Shown: positions 5,501 through 7,162 of the stretch, one piece after another | How the letters are laid out: each line of letters starts with the position of its first letter | Numbering within the stretch: position 1 is the stretch's first letter | Source of the DNA: Nanobdellota archaeon | GTDB taxonomy: Archaea > Nanobdellota > Nanobdellia > SCGC-AAA011-G17 > VGLX01 | Direction of reading: 5' to 3' | Length of the DNA stretch: 7,162 nt | NCBI GenBank assembly: GCA_018894775.1 | Contig: JAHIPG010000259.1 | Span: 1-7,162 of the forward strand | The notes under the pieces: generated by a model | Seen by the model: only the letters and a program-made list of their open reading frames with translations | Told to the model about the DNA's origin: nothing | The model's database searches: none | Program-made: the position numbers and the translations under genes

Positions 5501-6199
5501 ATGAAATATTCCAGACATCAATCAGTTATAGGAAAGGAAGCCCAAAAGAAGCTTATGGATAGTTCAGTTGCTGTTGTAGGTGTAGGTGCTTTAGGCTGTG
5601 TGGCAGCAAACCTATTGGCCAGGAGTGGTGTTAATCTTATTCTTATAGATAAGGATGTTGTTTCTGTATCAGATTTACACAGGCAAATCCTTTTTGATGA
5701 AAAAGATATTGGATCAAAAAAAGTTGATATTGCTAAGAGTAGATTAGAGAAGATTAATTCTGATATAAAAATTGATATGTATAATATTGATTTAAGTTCA
5801 GAGAACATAAAGATTTTAGAAAGATGTGATTTAATCCTTGATTGTACTGATAATTTAGAAACTAAGTTTTTATTGAATGATTTTGCTGTTGAGAATAAGA
5901 TACCTTTGGTTCATGGTTCTGCTACAAAAGATAAGGGTTATGTTTTTAATATATTGCCTGGGAGGCCTTGTTTGAATTGTTTTTTGGGAGGATCTAAAAG
6001 TCTGATGACCTGTTCCAGTGCAGGTGTGTTAAATTATCTTACTAATGTAATTGGTTCTTTGCAGGTTTCACAGGCTTTCAAAATACTTTTAAAAGAAAAC
6101 TACGAGAAGGATTTGATTCGTTTTGATGCTGACAAGATAGAAATTTCTAAGATAAAAGTTAATAAGAAAAAAGATTGCAGTGTTTGTAAAGAGCCATAA
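5501..6199 (+). CDS. E1-like adenylyltransferase of the ThiF/MoeB/HesA family
   Basis: Enzymes of this family adenylate the C-terminal glycine of a small ubiquitin-like sulfur carrier (MoaD, ThiS or archaeal SAMP). The 232-residue protein has the expected elements in order: RHQ (R5, arginine-finger region), dinucleotide-type loop GVGALGC (27-33), D50 at the end of the following strand, DLHRQILF with R61 and Q62, K73/K74, DCTDN (114-118), a CxxC pair C157/C160, CSSAGVLN with C171 at the usual catalytic-cysteine position, and a final CxxC C226/C229. The two CxxC pairs should bind one structural zinc. There is no rhodanese domain, so sulfur must come from a separate donor. No ubiquitin-like partner is encoded in the window, so tRNA thiolation, molybdopterin, thiamine and protein modification cannot be told apart. 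It is slightly shorter than E. coli MoeB (about 249). Confidence 0.93.
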   Translation: MKYSRHQSVIGKEAQKKLMDSSVAVVGVGALGCVAANLLARSGVNLILIDKDVVSVSDLHRQILFDEKDIGSKKVDIAKSRLEKINSDIKIDMYNIDLSSENIKILERCDLILDCTDNLETKFLLNDFAVENKIPLVHGSATKDKGYVFNILPGRPCLNCFLGGSKSLMTCSSAGVLNYLTNVIGSLQVSQAFKILLKENYEKDLIRFDADKIEISKIKVNKKKDCSVCKEP

Positions 6200-6201
6200 A
6201 G

Positions 6202-6210
6202 TTTATAAAA
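6202..6210 (+). promoter_or_regulatory. TATA box of the unknown membrane protein gene
   Basis: TTTATAAAA begins 3 nt after the thiF-like stop codon and follows CATAAAG. Transcription would begin near 6228-6232, giving a leader of only about 12-16 nt, just enough to hold the Shine-Dalgarno site. Confidence 0.55.
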
Positions 6211-6232
6211 AATAAGAGCCCTTTCTGATTAA

Positions 6233-6240
6233 GAGGTGAT
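6233..6240 (+). promoter_or_regulatory. Shine-Dalgarno site deciding a TTG start
   Basis: GAGGTGAT ends 3 nt before the TTG at 6244. It matches the archaeal anti-SD sequence over 8 bases and is the main reason to accept the TTG as start; the first in-frame ATG is 26 codons later. Confidence 0.7.
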
Positions 6241-6243
6241 ACA

Positions 6244-6804
6244 TTGGTTTACACAGAATTATTCATAGAATTATACAACAGGTTCATTGAAATTGTTTTA
6301 GCGCCTGTCCATAATAAGGATATGATATGGATTCTGGCTCCTCTTCTAGCTACTTTATTATTGATGGAGCTTTACTTTGACCGTTATAAGGGCGAGGAAC
6401 TAGGCTGGAATACTGCTTTTGGTAACAGCCTTGTTTTGATTTTCGTTAGTGTAGATATTATCAAGTTTCTGCACACTAATGATATGCTGAGTTACGTAAC
6501 TATAAAGAGTGCATTGGCTATCGCTGTTATTCTGTTAGGGCTCTCTTTAACCATGCTAAGTTTTTTCCATTCCTTACCAAAAGGGCTTGCTTTTGGTCTG
6601 ACATCCAGACTTCCAATAAATCTGATAACTTATCTTACTGTTGTGATTATATATGCTGATATAATAATTGATGTATACACAGCTATTGCTTCTGTTTTAT
6701 TTGCTGTTATCGCAGGTATTCTTCTGAAACTTATAAGCTTGATTGTACCTGAATCTGGAGAGATTCCTGAATTAGAGAACATTGAAGAAGAGCCTAAGGA
6801 CTGA
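6244..6804 (+). CDS. Conserved-looking multispanning membrane protein of unknown function
   Basis: I do not recognise a named family with certainty. The 186-residue protein has about five hydrophobic helices: roughly 27-44, 60-76, 86-108, 124-142 and 145-168. Between the first two is a polar stretch with the marked motif RYKGEELGWNTAFGNS (47-62), which looks like a conserved signature and may be the functional site. The C-terminus is an acidic cytoplasmic-type tail (ESGEIPELENIEEEPKD). No signal peptide, cysteines or known catalytic motif are present. Translation starts at TTG 6244 under a strong Shine-Dalgarno site, and the gene has its own TATA box, so it is not simply co-transcribed with the thiF-like gene. 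The motif reminds me of proteins seen in DPANN archaea, but this is recollection, not a search result. Confidence 0.8.
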   Translation: MVYTELFIELYNRFIEIVLAPVHNKDMIWILAPLLATLLLMELYFDRYKGEELGWNTAFGNSLVLIFVSVDIIKFLHTNDMLSYVTIKSALAIAVILLGLSLTMLSFFHSLPKGLAFGLTSRLPINLITYLTVVIIYADIIIDVYTAIASVLFAVIAGILLKLISLIVPESGEIPELENIEEEPKD

Positions 6805-6810
6805 AGGAAT

Positions 6811-6826
6811 CAAAAGATATTTAAAG
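6811..6826 (+). promoter_or_regulatory. BRE/TATA promoter of the pilin-like gene
   Basis: CAAAAGATATTTAAAG, with ATTTAAAG at 6819-6826, puts the TATA box at -30 to -23 from the ATG at 6849. It is nearly the same sequence as the thiF-like promoter (CAAAAGATTTAAAAG). A leaderless mRNA is expected. Confidence 0.6.
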
Positions 6827-6848
6827 ATTTTAAGCCCAAAGTTAAGTA

Positions 6849-7162
6849 ATGAACAAAAGAGGCCAGATATACATTCTTGCTGCAATACTCCTTTCTATAG
6901 CAGTGTATAGCCTTTCAACTATTGTTAATGTTGTGCAGCAGGAGGAGATAAAAGGTGATTTTGAAGCTTTGTCCAGCAATTATGAGGTAGAGTCTTCTAA
7001 GCTTATTAATTCTGTTTTACATAGTGGTGGTGATGTTCCTGGTGCTTTTGCAAACTTTACTTTCCTTTTTACATCCTACTCAAAAGCTAAAAGTCCCAAT
7101 TTCCATCTTTTCTACAGTCTGGTATATGATGATACTATTTACATTGGTAATTTTATGGATGA
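6849..7162 (+). CDS. Pilin-like or single-anchor surface protein, N-terminal part (runs off right edge)
   Basis: An ATG at 6849 opens a frame of 104 codons that continues past the window. The N-terminus MNKRGQIYILAAILLSIAVY is a short basic segment, then G5-Q6, then a hydrophobic helix of about 18 residues. This is the pattern of archaeal class III (type IV prepilin-like) signal sequences, with cleavage by a PibD/FlaK-type peptidase expected after KRG. A plain N-terminal membrane anchor is the alternative, since DPANN genomes have many proteins starting KRGQ. After the helix comes a QQEEIKGDFEALSSNY segment, then a soluble, aromatic-rich, presumably external domain. The TATA box at -30 supports the start. 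The domain's function cannot be judged from the visible part. Confidence 0.75.
   Translation, partial: MNKRGQIYILAAILLSIAVYSLSTIVNVVQQEEIKGDFEALSSNYEVESSKLINSVLHSGGDVPGAFANFTFLFTSYSKAKSPNFHLFYSLVYDDTIYIGNFMD

Noticed and set aside
1..7162. CRISPR array, tRNA or rRNA genes
   Set aside because: No regularly spaced repeats, no cloverleaf with a TTCGA-type T-loop in the right context, and no rRNA-like sequence were seen; the TTCGAA at 3515-3520 belongs to the tnpB 3' hairpin.

Overview
The window looks like AT-rich archaeal chromosome, most likely from a small-genome DPANN-type lineage (Woesearchaeota/Pacearchaeota-like). The archaeal assignment rests on what can be seen: TATA boxes preceded by purine-rich BRE-like AAAG/AAAAGAT sequence, T-rich terminators without a clear stem, Shine-Dalgarno sites of the form GAGGTGAT, a prepilin-like N-terminus starting MNKRGQ, and a Memo-family protein. 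The finer lineage is an inference.

Layout, left to right. Minus strand: the 5' part of an ABC-2 permease gene (running off the left edge), its ATPase gene directly upstream (gap of 1 nt), a Memo-family protein, a CorA-type Mg2+ channel (again 1 nt from memo), then an IS200/IS605-type element carrying only tnpB. A 275-nt divergent intergenic region holds the element's left end and the promoter of the next gene. Plus strand: a small TM-helix-repeat membrane protein, an E1-like ThiF/MoeB/HesA adenylyltransferase, an unknown multispanning membrane protein, and the start of a pilin-like single-anchor protein cut by the right edge.

The promoters fall into two classes. Five genes (ATPase, corA, tnpB, thiF-like, pilin-like) have a TATA-like box starting 29-30 nt before an ATG, as expected for leaderless mRNAs. 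Two genes for small polytopic membrane proteins instead have a strong Shine-Dalgarno site and start with GTG or TTG.

The most interesting object is the tnpB element (about 3445-4552). Its protein lacks the usual RuvC-II glutamate (Gly in the GDL motif) but has a glutamate 45 residues downstream, the arrangement reported for Fanzors and a subset of TnpBs. The last 70 nt of the gene plus the right end fold into a row of four hairpins, as expected for an omega/reRNA. The two element ends carry matching hairpins with 9-nt loops and a shared flanking motif. The predicted guide would be copied from sequence just upstream of the corA TATA box.
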